The translations under genes and the position numbers were made by a program. DNA of 64,000 nt, from assembly GCF_900142065.1 (NCBI RefSeq), contig NZ_FSRJ01000002.1, positions 682,001-746,000 of the forward strand. The letters run 5' to 3'. Positions 53,485 to 62,380 of this stretch are shown here, in pieces. How positions within the stretch are numbered: the first letter of the stretch is position 1; each line of letters begins with the position of its first letter. The notes beneath the pieces are model-generated. The model saw nothing but the letters and a program-made list of their open reading frames with translations, had not been told where the DNA came from and ran no database searches. The stretch is from Agromyces cerinus subsp. cerinus (GTDB lineage: Bacteria; Actinomycetota; Actinomycetes; Actinomycetales; Microbacteriaceae).

Positions 53485-54237
53485 TCAGCAGGCACCCCAC
53501 AGCACGAAGTCGAGCCGGTCGCCGTCGAGCACCTCGGCCGGATGCGGCCCGCGGGCGAGCAGGCGTTCGCGGAGGCCCTGCGGCAGTCCGTCGGGCGCGG
53601 CGACGAGCACGGCGTTGCCCTCCTCTGCGCCCGAGAGCACGGTCGGATCGCCCGCGACGAGGAGCGCTGCCGCGGGCGCGGCCCGTGCGATCGCCCGCGC
53701 CTGACCGCGGAGCCTGCCGAGCCCCGCGGCGTCGGCCACGTTGACCGCGAGCGCCCCGCCGGGTGCCAGGAGCTCGAGGCATCCGCTCATGAAGTCGACG
53801 GTCTCGACGAACGCCGGTGCCTGCAGGTGCGAGTAGAGGTCGACGACGACGAGGTCGAACCCGCCGTCGAGGACCCCGATGACGGATGCCGCGTCGCCGA
53901 CGACGATCTCGATCTGCGCGCCGGTCGGCAGGGGCAGCCGCTCGAGCACGGTCTCGAGCACCTCGCGATCGAGCTCGACCACGACCTGTGCGGCACCCGG
54001 GCGGGTCGCTGCGACGTACCGCGCGAGGGTGAGGGCGCCGCCGCCGAGGTGCAGCACCCGAGCGGGCGATCCGGGCATGCCCGTCGCGTCGATGATGTGT
54101 CCGATGCGACGCGTGTACTCGAAGAACAGGTGCGTGGGGTCGGCCGCGTCGACATGCGACTGCGCGGTGCCGTCGACGAGGAGGGTCAACCCGTGCTTCG
54201 AGAAGACATCCGTCTCGAACTCGATGTGCCGCACCAT
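53485..54237 (-). CDS. Spermidine-synthase-like methyltransferase-fold protein 2
   Basis: 250 residues from ATG 54237. Paralogue of the previous protein: TLLVDGTAQSHVDAADPTHLFFEYTRRIGHIID, VLHLGGGALTLARYVAATRPGAAQVVVELDREVLE, FDLVVVDLYSHLQAPAFVE. The two genes are 51 bp apart in the same direction, so they arose by tandem duplication. Substrate unknown. Confidence 0.82.
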   Translation of the reverse strand: MVRHIEFETDVFSKHGLTLLVDGTAQSHVDAADPTHLFFEYTRRIGHIIDATGMPGSPARVLHLGGGALTLARYVAATRPGAAQVVVELDREVLETVLERLPLPTGAQIEIVVGDAASVIGVLDGGFDLVVVDLYSHLQAPAFVETVDFMSGCLELLAPGGALAVNVADAAGLGRLRGQARAIARAAPAAALLVAGDPTVLSGAEEGNAVLVAAPDGLPQGLRERLLARGPHPAEVLDGDRLDFVLWGAC

Positions 54238-54391
54238 GCCTGCATGGTGTCATGCGCCGGGCGCCGGTGCGTGCTGCTCCCAAATCTGAAACCGGCTTGC
54301 GTTTTTTCGGCGACTCCTCGCGGCAGCGCGATTCACTGCCGAGAAAAGTGTTTGACAGGCATCCGACCACTGTGATTCACTCAACCCCAAG

Positions 54392-54418
54392 CTATTACGC
54401 AAGCCGCTTGCGAAATAG
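54392..54418. promoter_or_regulatory. 27-bp palindromic operator of the sugar operon
   Basis: Core CGCAAGC-C-GCTTGCG (54398-54412) is extended by CTATT and AATAG arms, giving an almost perfect 27-bp palindrome 46 bp before the ROK start. A TTGACA (54352-54357) lies 40 bp upstream, and a partial copy GGCTTGCG occurs at 54292-54299. Probable binding site of the ROK regulator (autoregulation). Confidence 0.75.
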
Positions 54419-54464
54419 AAGATGCGCCGAGGCATGCCCCTTCGGCGAACCCGAAGGAGCAGCG

Positions 54465-55658
54465 ATGGAGCCCGGCACGCACGAGCACCGCGTCAGCGCA
54501 CTGCGCCGCGCGAACACGGCGCGCTGCGCCCTCCAACTGCGCGACCAGGGCCCTGCCGCGGTCTCCGAACTCGCACGCGCCACCGGCCTCTCCCGGCCCA
54601 CGGTCGAAGCGGCGCTCGCCGACCTCGCGGCGCGGGGCCTCGTCGCGACCGACGAGATGAACGGCCACCGCGGCGCCGGCCGCCCGGCCAGGGTCTCCCG
54701 CTTCGTCGGCAGTGCCGGCTACGTCGCGGGCGTCGACGTCGGCATCGCGGGCATGCGGGTCATCCTCGCCGACCTCGCGGGCACCGTGGCCGCACGCGTC
54801 GAGCACCAGGGGCCGGTGCCGAACGACGGCAGCGCACGCATCGAGGCCGTGCGTCTGCTCGTCGCCGAGGCGCTCCGCCTCGCCGACGCCCCCGCGCACC
54901 GGCTCGTCTTCGCCCACATCGGCGTCACCGGTCTCGTGCGCGCCGACGGTCGCATCTGGATCTCGCACGGCTTCGCCGACTGGGAGGGCGTCGACGTCGG
55001 CGGCAAGCTCGCGACCCTCCTCGGCTGCCCCGTCACGCTCGACAACGACGTGAACCTCGCGGCGCTCGCCGAGCAGCGGCTCGGCTCGGCTCGGCTCGCC
55101 GACGACATGATCTTCCTGCTCATCGGCAGCCAGATCTCCGCCGGACTCGTACTCGACGGCAGGCTCCGACGCGGCAGCCACAACGCCGCAGGCGAGCTCG
55201 GCGACGCGAGTCTCAGAGTTCCTCTCGACGACCGCGGGCACCTCCTCTGGCGTTCGGCGTCGACCGCACGCGGGGTCTTCGAGCTGGCCGACGCGGGCGA
55301 CGCCGACGCCGTGGCAGAGGTCGACGGGTTCATCGCGGGCATCGCCGACACGGTCGTCGTGCTCGCCCAGACGATCGACCCGGATCTCGTCGTCATCGGC
55401 GGGCCGATGTCCCGCGCCGGCGACCGGCTCGTGAAGCCGCTGAACGCAGCGGTCGCCACGCTCGTCTCGCTGCCGTTCGCCCCGACGATCGTCGCGTCCC
55501 GACTCGGCATCGACTCGATCGCCTACGGTGCGCTGTCGCGGGCGTTCGACCTCAGCTCGGAGCTCGTCTACGGAGTGCACGAGGTGCCGATGCCGGCGCT
55601 GCGCCGCCCCGACGGCGGCGACGCGCTCGACTCCACTGGAAAGGACTTCGAATGGTGA
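54465..55658 (+). CDS. ROK-family transcriptional regulator
   Basis: 397 residues from ATG 54465 with GAAGGAG upstream. N-terminal winged HTH (about 12-75: ALQLRDQGPAAVSELARATGLSRPTVEAALADLAARGLV). ROK domain starts YVAGVDVGIAGMRVILADLAG, with GCPVTLDNDVNLAALAEQ. The usual zinc site C-x-C-G-x-x-G-C of ROK proteins is absent (region GHLLWRSASTARG). It heads the carbohydrate operon. Its 3' end overlaps the next gene by 7 nt. Confidence 0.93.
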   Translation: MEPGTHEHRVSALRRANTARCALQLRDQGPAAVSELARATGLSRPTVEAALADLAARGLVATDEMNGHRGAGRPARVSRFVGSAGYVAGVDVGIAGMRVILADLAGTVAARVEHQGPVPNDGSARIEAVRLLVAEALRLADAPAHRLVFAHIGVTGLVRADGRIWISHGFADWEGVDVGGKLATLLGCPVTLDNDVNLAALAEQRLGSARLADDMIFLLIGSQISAGLVLDGRLRRGSHNAAGELGDASLRVPLDDRGHLLWRSASTARGVFELADAGDADAVAEVDGFIAGIADTVVVLAQTIDPDLVVIGGPMSRAGDRLVKPLNAAVATLVSLPFAPTIVASRLGIDSIAYGALSRAFDLSSELVYGVHEVPMPALRRPDGGDALDSTGKDFEW

Positions 55659-56881
55659 ACACCGACGGGCCGGGGCGTCCGCTCCGACTTGCCGTGATCG
55701 GATGCGGCGCGAGGTCGAACCTGGCCCGGCACGCCCCGGCCTCGGGCCTCGGCGAGATCGTCGCGCTGGTCGACCCCGACGCGGCGGCGATCTCGCGCGG
55801 CCGTGAAGCGCTCTCGACGACGGCAGAGGCCTTCGCGAGCACCGCCGACCTGCTCGCATCGGGGGCCGCGATCGACGGGGCATTCGTGCTCACGCCCGAC
55901 GACACGCACGCCGAGGTCGCGATCGACCTGCTCCGTGCCGGCATCGCGGTCTACGTCGAGAAGCCGCTCGCGACCACCACCGAAGACGCCGACGCCGTGC
56001 TCCAGGCGGCCATCGATGCTCGGGCGAAGCTCTACGTGGGCCACAACATGCGTCACATGGCCGTCATCCGCACGATGCGCGACGCCATCGCGCGCGGCGA
56101 GATCGGCGAGGTCAAGGCGGTCTGGTGCCGTCACTTCGTCGGCAACGGCGGCGACTACTACTTCAAGGACTGGCACGCCGAGCGCGCGAGGTCGAACGGC
56201 CTGCTGCTGCAGAAGGGCGCGCACGACATCGACGTCATCCACTGGCTCGCGGGCGGCTACACGACCCGGGTCGTCGGCATGGGCGGCGACACGCTCTACG
56301 GGGGCATCGCCGATCGACGCGACAACTCCGACCGCACGATGCCCGAGTGGTTCAGCCTCGACAACTGGCCGCCGCTCGCGCAGCGCGAACTCAACCCCGT
56401 GATCGACGTCGAAGACCTGTCGATGGTCATGATGACCCTCGACAACGGCGTCTACGCCTCGTACGAGCAGTGCCACTACACGCCCGACTACTGGCGCAAC
56501 TACACCGTCATCGGCACGAAGGGCCGGCTCGAGAACTTCGGCGACACCGACGGCGGCGTCATCCGGGTCTGGAACGAGCGTCACGTCTACCGGCCGCAGG
56601 GCGACCTCGAGCACCCCATCGTCGGCGACGAGGGCGGACACGGCGACGCCGACCTGCGCACCGTCACCGAATTCCTCCGCTTCGTGCGCGAGGGCATCCC
56701 CACCGAGACCTCGCCCATCGCCGCGCGCCATGCGGTCGCGACGGCGGCGGCGGCGACGGACTCGCTTCGAAACTCGTCGGAACCCCGCGACGTGCCGGCG
56801 CTGCCCTCGGGCGCCGTCGGCTACTTCGAGGGGGCCGGAGACCCGGTCGGCGCGGCGCACACCGCGCCGACCGGTGGGTGA
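55652..56881 (+). CDS. Gfo/Idh/MocA family oxidoreductase 1
   Basis: 409 residues from ATG 55652. NAD(P) fold LRLAVIGCGARSNLARH and the EKP motif in VYVEKPLATTTEDAD. The C-terminal domain has LLLQKGAHDIDVIHWLAGG (catalytic-region Lys and His-Asp). Similar enzymes oxidise sugars, inositols or glycosides. Second gene of the operon. Confidence 0.93.
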   Translation: MVNTDGPGRPLRLAVIGCGARSNLARHAPASGLGEIVALVDPDAAAISRGREALSTTAEAFASTADLLASGAAIDGAFVLTPDDTHAEVAIDLLRAGIAVYVEKPLATTTEDADAVLQAAIDARAKLYVGHNMRHMAVIRTMRDAIARGEIGEVKAVWCRHFVGNGGDYYFKDWHAERARSNGLLLQKGAHDIDVIHWLAGGYTTRVVGMGGDTLYGGIADRRDNSDRTMPEWFSLDNWPPLAQRELNPVIDVEDLSMVMMTLDNGVYASYEQCHYTPDYWRNYTVIGTKGRLENFGDTDGGVIRVWNERHVYRPQGDLEHPIVGDEGGHGDADLRTVTEFLRFVREGIPTETSPIAARHAVATAAAATDSLRNSSEPRDVPALPSGAVGYFEGAGDPVGAAHTAPTGG

Positions 56882-56947
56882 CTCCCGTCACCCGCAATCA
56901 CCTGCACATCGGGCGATCCCGCCCACTCTAACCGGAGGAGAACACCC

Positions 56948-58213
56948 ATGCGCCGCACAGCGCTACTGGCCGGAGTCGCCGCAACGGCGCTCCTGCTGAC
57001 CGCCTGCTCGTCCAACGACGGTGGGTCGGCGTCGACCGCCGACAAGGACATGACGGCAGAGATCAACTACGCATTCTGGGACGCGACCCAGGAGGCGGCG
57101 ATCGACACGATCATCGAGGAGTTCAACGAGGAGTACCCGAACATCACGGTGAAGAAGGACGTGACGCCGTACTCGGAGTTCTTCGGCAAGCTCCAGACGC
57201 AGGCCTCGTCGGACACGCTGCCCGACGTCTTCTGGATGAACGGCCCGAACTTCCAGCTCTACGCCTCGAACGACAAGCTCGAGCCCGTGACCGACGCGGT
57301 CGACCCCGCCAACTACCCGCAGGCGCTGAACGACCTGTACTCGTTCGACGGCACCCAGTACGGCGTGCCGAAGGACTACGACACCGTCGCGGTCTTCTAC
57401 AACAAGGCGCTCTTCGACCAGGCCGGCGTCGAGTACCCGACCGAGGGATGGACCTGGGACGAGTTCCACCAGAAGGCCAAGGCCATCTCCGACGCGCTGA
57501 AGGCCGATGGCGTCTACGGCACCGTCAACGGGCTCTCGGGCGGCCAGGAGGTCTACTACAACACCATCCTCCAGGCCGGCGGCGAGGTCATCTCCGCCGA
57601 CAGCACCACCTCGGGCTACGACAGCCCCGAAGCGATCGAGGGCCTGCAGTTCGTCGCCGACCTCATCGCCGACGGCTCGGCGCCGACGCTCCAGCAGCTC
57701 TCGGACACCCCGCAGAACGTCTGGTTCGTCAACGGCAAGTCGGCCATGTTCTGGTCGGGCACCTGGTCGAACGCGGAGCTCCGCGACTCCGCGATCGTCG
57801 ACGACATCGAGGTCGCACCGCTGCCCAAGAACGAGCAGGAGGCCACGGTCATCCACGGTCTCGCGAACGTCGTCGCGAAGTCGTCGAAGAACAAGGCCGC
57901 CGCGCAGGCGTTCCAGGAGTTCCTCGCCTCCGAGCGCGCCGCGGTCATCCAGGCCGAGGCCGGCGCGGCACTGCCCGCCTACTCGGGCACGCAGACCGCG
58001 TTCATCGAGTCGGCGCCGTACAACCTGCAGGTCTTCCGCGACGAGGCCGAGAACTCCTCGTTCCCGTACCCCGTCTCGAAGAACACCGCAGCGTGGAACC
58101 AGCTCGAGAACGAGCTGCTCCCCGCCGCCTTCTCGGGCGAACGCCCCGTCGCCGACGTGGCGAAGGAACTGGCCGAGAAGATGAACGAAGCACTGGCCGA
58201 AGAGAACGAATGA
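56948..58213 (+). CDS. ABC sugar transporter substrate-binding lipoprotein (CUT1)
   Basis: 421 residues from ATG 56948 (GGAGGAG upstream). Lipobox LLTAC; mature protein with INYAFWDATQEAAIDTIIEEFNEEYPNITV, LPDVFWMNGPNF and FWSGTW, typical of family 1 extracellular solute-binding proteins. It captures an oligosaccharide or polyol at the cell surface. Overlaps the first permease gene by 4 nt. Confidence 0.95.
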   Translation: MRRTALLAGVAATALLLTACSSNDGGSASTADKDMTAEINYAFWDATQEAAIDTIIEEFNEEYPNITVKKDVTPYSEFFGKLQTQASSDTLPDVFWMNGPNFQLYASNDKLEPVTDAVDPANYPQALNDLYSFDGTQYGVPKDYDTVAVFYNKALFDQAGVEYPTEGWTWDEFHQKAKAISDALKADGVYGTVNGLSGGQEVYYNTILQAGGEVISADSTTSGYDSPEAIEGLQFVADLIADGSAPTLQQLSDTPQNVWFVNGKSAMFWSGTWSNAELRDSAIVDDIEVAPLPKNEQEATVIHGLANVVAKSSKNKAAAQAFQEFLASERAAVIQAEAGAALPAYSGTQTAFIESAPYNLQVFRDEAENSSFPYPVSKNTAAWNQLENELLPAAFSGERPVADVAKELAEKMNEALAEENE

Positions 58214-59163
58214 CCTCGTCAGCAGTCCGTGAGGCCGACGTCGCAGCTCCCGCTGCGGCGTCGGCCCCGCCGGCCGGCCGCGGCAGACGCCGGGGCCGCA
58301 GCGACCTCGGCTGGGCGCTCGTCTTCGTCCTGCCGCTGTTCGCGGGCATCGCCCTCTTCTACCTGTGGCCGATCGTTCGCAATCTCTGGTTCAGCTTCAC
58401 CGAATGGGGACCCTTCGGCGATTCCGAGTGGGTCGGGCTCGACAACTACATCGAGCTCGCCGGCGATGCCACGATGGGCCGCGCCATCCTGAACACCCTC
58501 GGCTACACGGCGATGCTGCTCTGCGGCGTGCCGCTCGCGATCTACTTCGCGAGCCTGTTGAACCGCCCCGGTCTGCGGTTCGCGAACCTCTTCCGCACCG
58601 CCTTCTTCCTGCCGTACGTCGCGATGCCCGCCGCCATCTCCATGGTCTGGCGCATCATCTACAACGGCGATTTCGGCATCCTGAACTACGCGCTCTCCCT
58701 CATCGGCATCGACGGTCCCAGCTGGCTCTCGACCGAGGGCGTCGCCCTCGTCGCCGTCGCGCTCGTCGGCATCTGGATCTCGCTCGGCTTCAACCTCATC
58801 ATCCTGTCGGCGGGAATGAAGGGCATCCCCGTCGAGCTCTACGAGGCCGCGTCGCTCGACGGCGCGACGCGCTGGAAGCAGTTCACGACGATCACCGTGC
58901 CGCTGCTCACCCCCTCGATCTTCTTCGTCTCGGTGATGACGGTCATCGCGGGCTTCCAGGTCTTCGACCTGCTCTACGCCCTCATGGGCACCCAGAACCC
59001 CGCCATCGACAAGACCCAATCGGTCGTCTACTACTTCTTCACGAACATCAAGACGGGTGACAACGGATACGCGGCCGCGATCGGCGTCGTGATCCTCCTC
59101 CTCGTCGGCATCTTCACGCTGCTCCAGTTCCGACTCCAGAAGAAATGGGTCACCTATGTCTAA
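58210..59163 (+). CDS. ABC sugar transporter permease (MalF type)
   Basis: 317 residues. Proline/Arg-rich cytoplasmic start, then six TM helices. FNLIILSAGMKGIPVELYEAASLDGATRWKQFTTITVPLL contains the EAA loop that contacts the ATPase. Overlaps the second permease by 8 nt. Confidence 0.95.
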   Translation: MTSSAVREADVAAPAAASAPPAGRGRRRGRSDLGWALVFVLPLFAGIALFYLWPIVRNLWFSFTEWGPFGDSEWVGLDNYIELAGDATMGRAILNTLGYTAMLLCGVPLAIYFASLLNRPGLRFANLFRTAFFLPYVAMPAAISMVWRIIYNGDFGILNYALSLIGIDGPSWLSTEGVALVAVALVGIWISLGFNLIILSAGMKGIPVELYEAASLDGATRWKQFTTITVPLLTPSIFFVSVMTVIAGFQVFDLLYALMGTQNPAIDKTQSVVYYFFTNIKTGDNGYAAAIGVVILLLVGIFTLLQFRLQKKWVTYV

Positions 59164-59992
59164 GCGTCGTGTCGGCGCACGCGAGTCGAACACGATCGCC
59201 TACGTCGTGCTCACGGTCGGGTCGGTCGTGATGATCTTCCCGTTCGCCTGGCAGCTCATCATGTCGCTCGGCACGAACGCCGACGTCATCTCCGTGCCGC
59301 CGTCGTTCTGGCCGTCGGAGTTCAAGCCCGAGAACTATCTCAACGTGTTCGACCGGGTGCCGTTCCTCAGCCAGTTCTGGGTGTCGGTCGGCATCACGGT
59401 CATCCGCACGGTCGGCCAGCTCGTGCTGTGCTCGATGGCGGGCTACGCGTTCGCGCGCATGTACTTCCCGTTCAAGGGAGTGGTGCTCGCGCTCATCCTC
59501 GCGATCCTCATGGTGCCGCCGCAGGTCTACCTGCTGCCGCAGTACCAGATCATCCAGGGCCTCGGCTGGCTGAACACCGTCATCGGCATCGCCGCGCCCG
59601 GCATCTTCAGCGCCTTCGGCACGTTCATGATGCGGCAGTTCTTCATGGGCCTCCCGCCCGAGCTCGAGGAGGCCGCGCGCCTCGACGGCGCGAACCAGTT
59701 CCAGATCTTCTGGAAGATCATGCTGCCGCTCGCCAAGCCCGGCCTCTCGGCGCTCGCGATCATCACGGTGCTCTGGTCGTGGAACGACCTGCTCTGGCCG
59801 CTCATCGTCGCGACGAGCGCCGAGAGCATGCCGCTCTCCGCCGGCATCGCGACGCTCACGAGCGGACGCACGATCACGGACTACCCGATGCTCCTCGCCG
59901 CCGCGATGATGGCGATGGCGCCCGTACTGATCCTCTTCCTCATCATGCAGCGCCGGGTCATCGACGGCGTCGCATTCTCCGGACTGAAATGA
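59156..59992 (+). CDS. ABC sugar transporter permease (MalG type)
   Basis: 278 residues. Six TM helices with EAA loop MGLPPELEEAARLDGANQFQIFWKIMLPLAKP. Partner of the preceding permease. No ATPase gene follows, so the importer probably uses a shared MsiK-like ATPase encoded elsewhere. Confidence 0.95.
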   Translation: MSKRRVGARESNTIAYVVLTVGSVVMIFPFAWQLIMSLGTNADVISVPPSFWPSEFKPENYLNVFDRVPFLSQFWVSVGITVIRTVGQLVLCSMAGYAFARMYFPFKGVVLALILAILMVPPQVYLLPQYQIIQGLGWLNTVIGIAAPGIFSAFGTFMMRQFFMGLPPELEEAARLDGANQFQIFWKIMLPLAKPGLSALAIITVLWSWNDLLWPLIVATSAESMPLSAGIATLTSGRTITDYPMLLAAAMMAMAPVLILFLIMQRRVIDGVAFSGLK

Positions 59993-61038
59993 GCCAGCGG
60001 ATGACGCAGCGCAATGATTCCCTCCGGGTCGGCCTCATCGGTGCCGGCGCGATCTCCCACGCCCACGTGCCCGGTTGGCTCGCGCTCGGCGCGCAGGTCA
60101 CCGTCTACTCCGAGGCCGGCGCCGAGGCGCTGGCCGGGCAGTACGGACTCGAGGTCGCCGGCTCGCTCGACGAGCTGTGGCAGGCGGTCGACGTCGTCGA
60201 CATCGTCACGCCGACCGCGACGCACGCCGAGCTCGCGCTCGCCGCGATCGCACACGGCCTCGACGTCGTGTGCGAGAAGCCGCTCGCGCGCACCGCTGCT
60301 GACGCGACCGCGGTCATCGACGCGGCGGGGCGCGCCGGAGTGCGGCTCTTCCCGGCGCACGTCGTGCGCTACTTCCCCGAGTTCCTCGCGGCGCGCGACG
60401 CGATCGCGGCCGGACGCATCGGGCGGCCGGCGGTCTTCCGATTCCGGCGGCAGAGCGCGGCCCCGCAGTCGCCCTGGTTCTTCGACGACGCGGTCTCCGG
60501 CGGCATCGTCATGGACCAGATGATCCACGACCTCGACCAGGCCGAATGGCTCGGCGGGCCGGTGCGCCGCGTGTTCGCGCGACTGCGGCGCGGCGGCGAT
60601 GCGGCGGCACCGGTGGTCGCCGCCCAGGTCGTGCTCGACCACGAGTCGGGGCTGATCAGCCACGTGCACGGCACATGGGGGAGTCCGGCACTGCCCTTCT
60701 CGTACTCCTTCGACGTCGCGGGCGACGGCGGGGTGCTGCGGTTCGACTCGGTGCGCGACGACACGACGCGCCGGGCGCTGCCGCCGATCGACGGCGGGGG
60801 ATACCTGCCCGAGACGAGCGGGGACGAGAGCCCCTACTCCGCCGAGATCGCCGACTTCGTGCGGGCCATCCGCTCGGGCGGCCCCGCTCGGGTCGACGGT
60901 GCCGACGGCGTGCGCGCCGTGCGCATCGCGGAGGCCGCGCTCGAGTCGATCGAGACCGGCCTGCCGGTCGACCTCGTTCCCGCCGGCGAGGCGACGGATG
61001 CCACGACCGACGACGCCCTGAACGGAGCCCGCGCATGA
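59989..61038 (+). CDS. Gfo/Idh/MocA family oxidoreductase 2
   Basis: 349 residues from ATG 59989, overlapping the permease stop (ATGA). LRVGLIGAGAISHAHVPGW, CEKPLART motif, and GGIVMDQMIHDLDQAEWLGG in the C-terminal domain. Dehydrogenase acting on the imported carbohydrate (inferred from context). Confidence 0.93.
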   Translation: MSQRMTQRNDSLRVGLIGAGAISHAHVPGWLALGAQVTVYSEAGAEALAGQYGLEVAGSLDELWQAVDVVDIVTPTATHAELALAAIAHGLDVVCEKPLARTAADATAVIDAAGRAGVRLFPAHVVRYFPEFLAARDAIAAGRIGRPAVFRFRRQSAAPQSPWFFDDAVSGGIVMDQMIHDLDQAEWLGGPVRRVFARLRRGGDAAAPVVAAQVVLDHESGLISHVHGTWGSPALPFSYSFDVAGDGGVLRFDSVRDDTTRRALPPIDGGGYLPETSGDESPYSAEIADFVRAIRSGGPARVDGADGVRAVRIAEAALESIETGLPVDLVPAGEATDATTDDALNGARA

Positions 61039-62060
61039 GCCGCACGACCGAACCGCTGCGCATCGGCATCCTGTCGTTCGCCCACCCGCACGTCGAGGCG
61101 TACGCCCGTTCGCTCGTCGAACGCGGCATCGAGGTCGTGGGCACCGACCTCCCGCCCTATGACGCGGGTACGCAGCGCGGCGCAGCACTCGCCGAGCGCC
61201 TCGGCATCGAGTACCTCGACGACGTCGACGCCGTGCTCGCGCGTGCGCCGCACGGCGTGATCGTCACCGCCGAGAACGCGCGGCATCGCGAGCTCGTGCT
61301 CGCAGCGATCGCGGCAGGGGCCCACGTGCTCTGCGAGAAGCCGATCGCCACCGAGGTCGGCGACGCCCTCGCGATGGTCGACGCGGCCGACGCGGCGGGC
61401 GTCTCGCTCATGACCGCGTACCCGGTGCGGTTCGCGCCGTCGTTCCGCGAGCTCGTGGCCCGCGTGCGTGCCGGGCAGCTCGGCGAGATCGTCGCCGTCT
61501 CCGGCACGAACAACGGCAAGATCCCGCTCGACCGCAGCTGGTTCACGAATGCGGCGGCAGCGGGCGGCGGCGCGCTCGTCGACCACGTCGTGCACTGCGC
61601 CGACCTGCTCGACGAACTCCTCGGCGAACCGGCGCAGGAGGTCTACGCGACGACGAACCGCATCCTGCACGCCGACCGCGGCGTCGCGGTCGAGACCGGC
61701 GGGGTCGTATCGATCGCCTACCCGTCGGGCGTCATCGCGACGATCGACTGCTCGTGGAGCCAGCCCGACTCCGCAGCCACGTGGGGCGGGCTCACACTCG
61801 AGGTGCACGGCACGAACGGATCGATGCGGATCGACCCGTTCGCCGCCCACCTCTCGGGGTACGCCGAGGGCGGCGCGACCTGGGACGCCTTCGGCACCGA
61901 TCTCGACGGGCTCATGATCGACGAGTTCCTCGGTGCGATCCGCGAGTCGCGGGCGCCCAGTCCCGACGGCTCGGTCGGAGTCCGCACCCTCGCGATCGTC
62001 GACGCGGCGAAGCGGTCGGTGCGCTCGGGAACGCCCGTGGGCGTGCTCGCGACAGCCTGA
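61035..62060 (+). CDS. Gfo/Idh/MocA family oxidoreductase 3
   Basis: 341 residues from ATG 61035, overlapping the previous stop (ATGA). LRIGILSFAHPHVEAYARSL lacks the usual GxGxxG loop glycine pattern (SFAHPH instead). It keeps CEKPIATE and GGGALVDHVVHCADLLDELLG. Last gene of the operon. The altered nucleotide loop occurs in a known subgroup of this family. Confidence 0.9.
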   Translation: MSRTTEPLRIGILSFAHPHVEAYARSLVERGIEVVGTDLPPYDAGTQRGAALAERLGIEYLDDVDAVLARAPHGVIVTAENARHRELVLAAIAAGAHVLCEKPIATEVGDALAMVDAADAAGVSLMTAYPVRFAPSFRELVARVRAGQLGEIVAVSGTNNGKIPLDRSWFTNAAAAGGGALVDHVVHCADLLDELLGEPAQEVYATTNRILHADRGVAVETGGVVSIAYPSGVIATIDCSWSQPDSAATWGGLTLEVHGTNGSMRIDPFAAHLSGYAEGGATWDAFGTDLDGLMIDEFLGAIRESRAPSPDGSVGVRTLAIVDAAKRSVRSGTPVGVLATA

Positions 62061-62073
62061 ACGAACGCCGGAT

Positions 62074-62130
62074 CCGGCGCCCCGAGGCATCCGCTCACCG
62101 ACTCGATCGGGAGCCGCAGCGGGGCGCCGG
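62074..62130 (+). terminator. Long-loop hairpin at the end of the sugar operon
   Basis: CCGGCGCCCCG (62074-62084) and CGGGGCGCCGG (62120-62130) pair perfectly around a 35-nt loop, 14 bp after the last stop. No T run, so termination is likely but not certain. Confidence 0.5.
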
Positions 62131-62194
62131 CTCGCAGTTCCGGGGCGGCGGATCGTGGTTATACCGGAGATTCGCGGACAAATCAAGAATCGAC

Positions 62195-62223
62195 TGGACA
62201 CGGCGCGTCTGGCGACATATAGT
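62195..62223 (+). promoter_or_regulatory. Housekeeping (SigA-type) promoter of rpoB
   Basis: -35 TGGACA (62195-62200), 17-bp spacer, -10 TATAGT (62218-62223) in a locally A/T-rich stretch. Predicted leader to the TTG start is about 150 nt, long enough for attenuation control. The rest of 62061-62380 holds the operon's hairpin and no ORF. Confidence 0.78.
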
Positions 62224-62380
62224 TAACCTTTGCGCTCCCAGACCCACCATGCCTTCATATTGCGGTCGGCTTTCGTGCGTGTCGAGATCCTGAGGTCTCC
62301 GGCATCCGCATTCGTCTGAGGGGTTCCACTCTCCGCTACCGACAGTGAACCGGCCCGACGGGGCCATGGAGGTTATTCAC

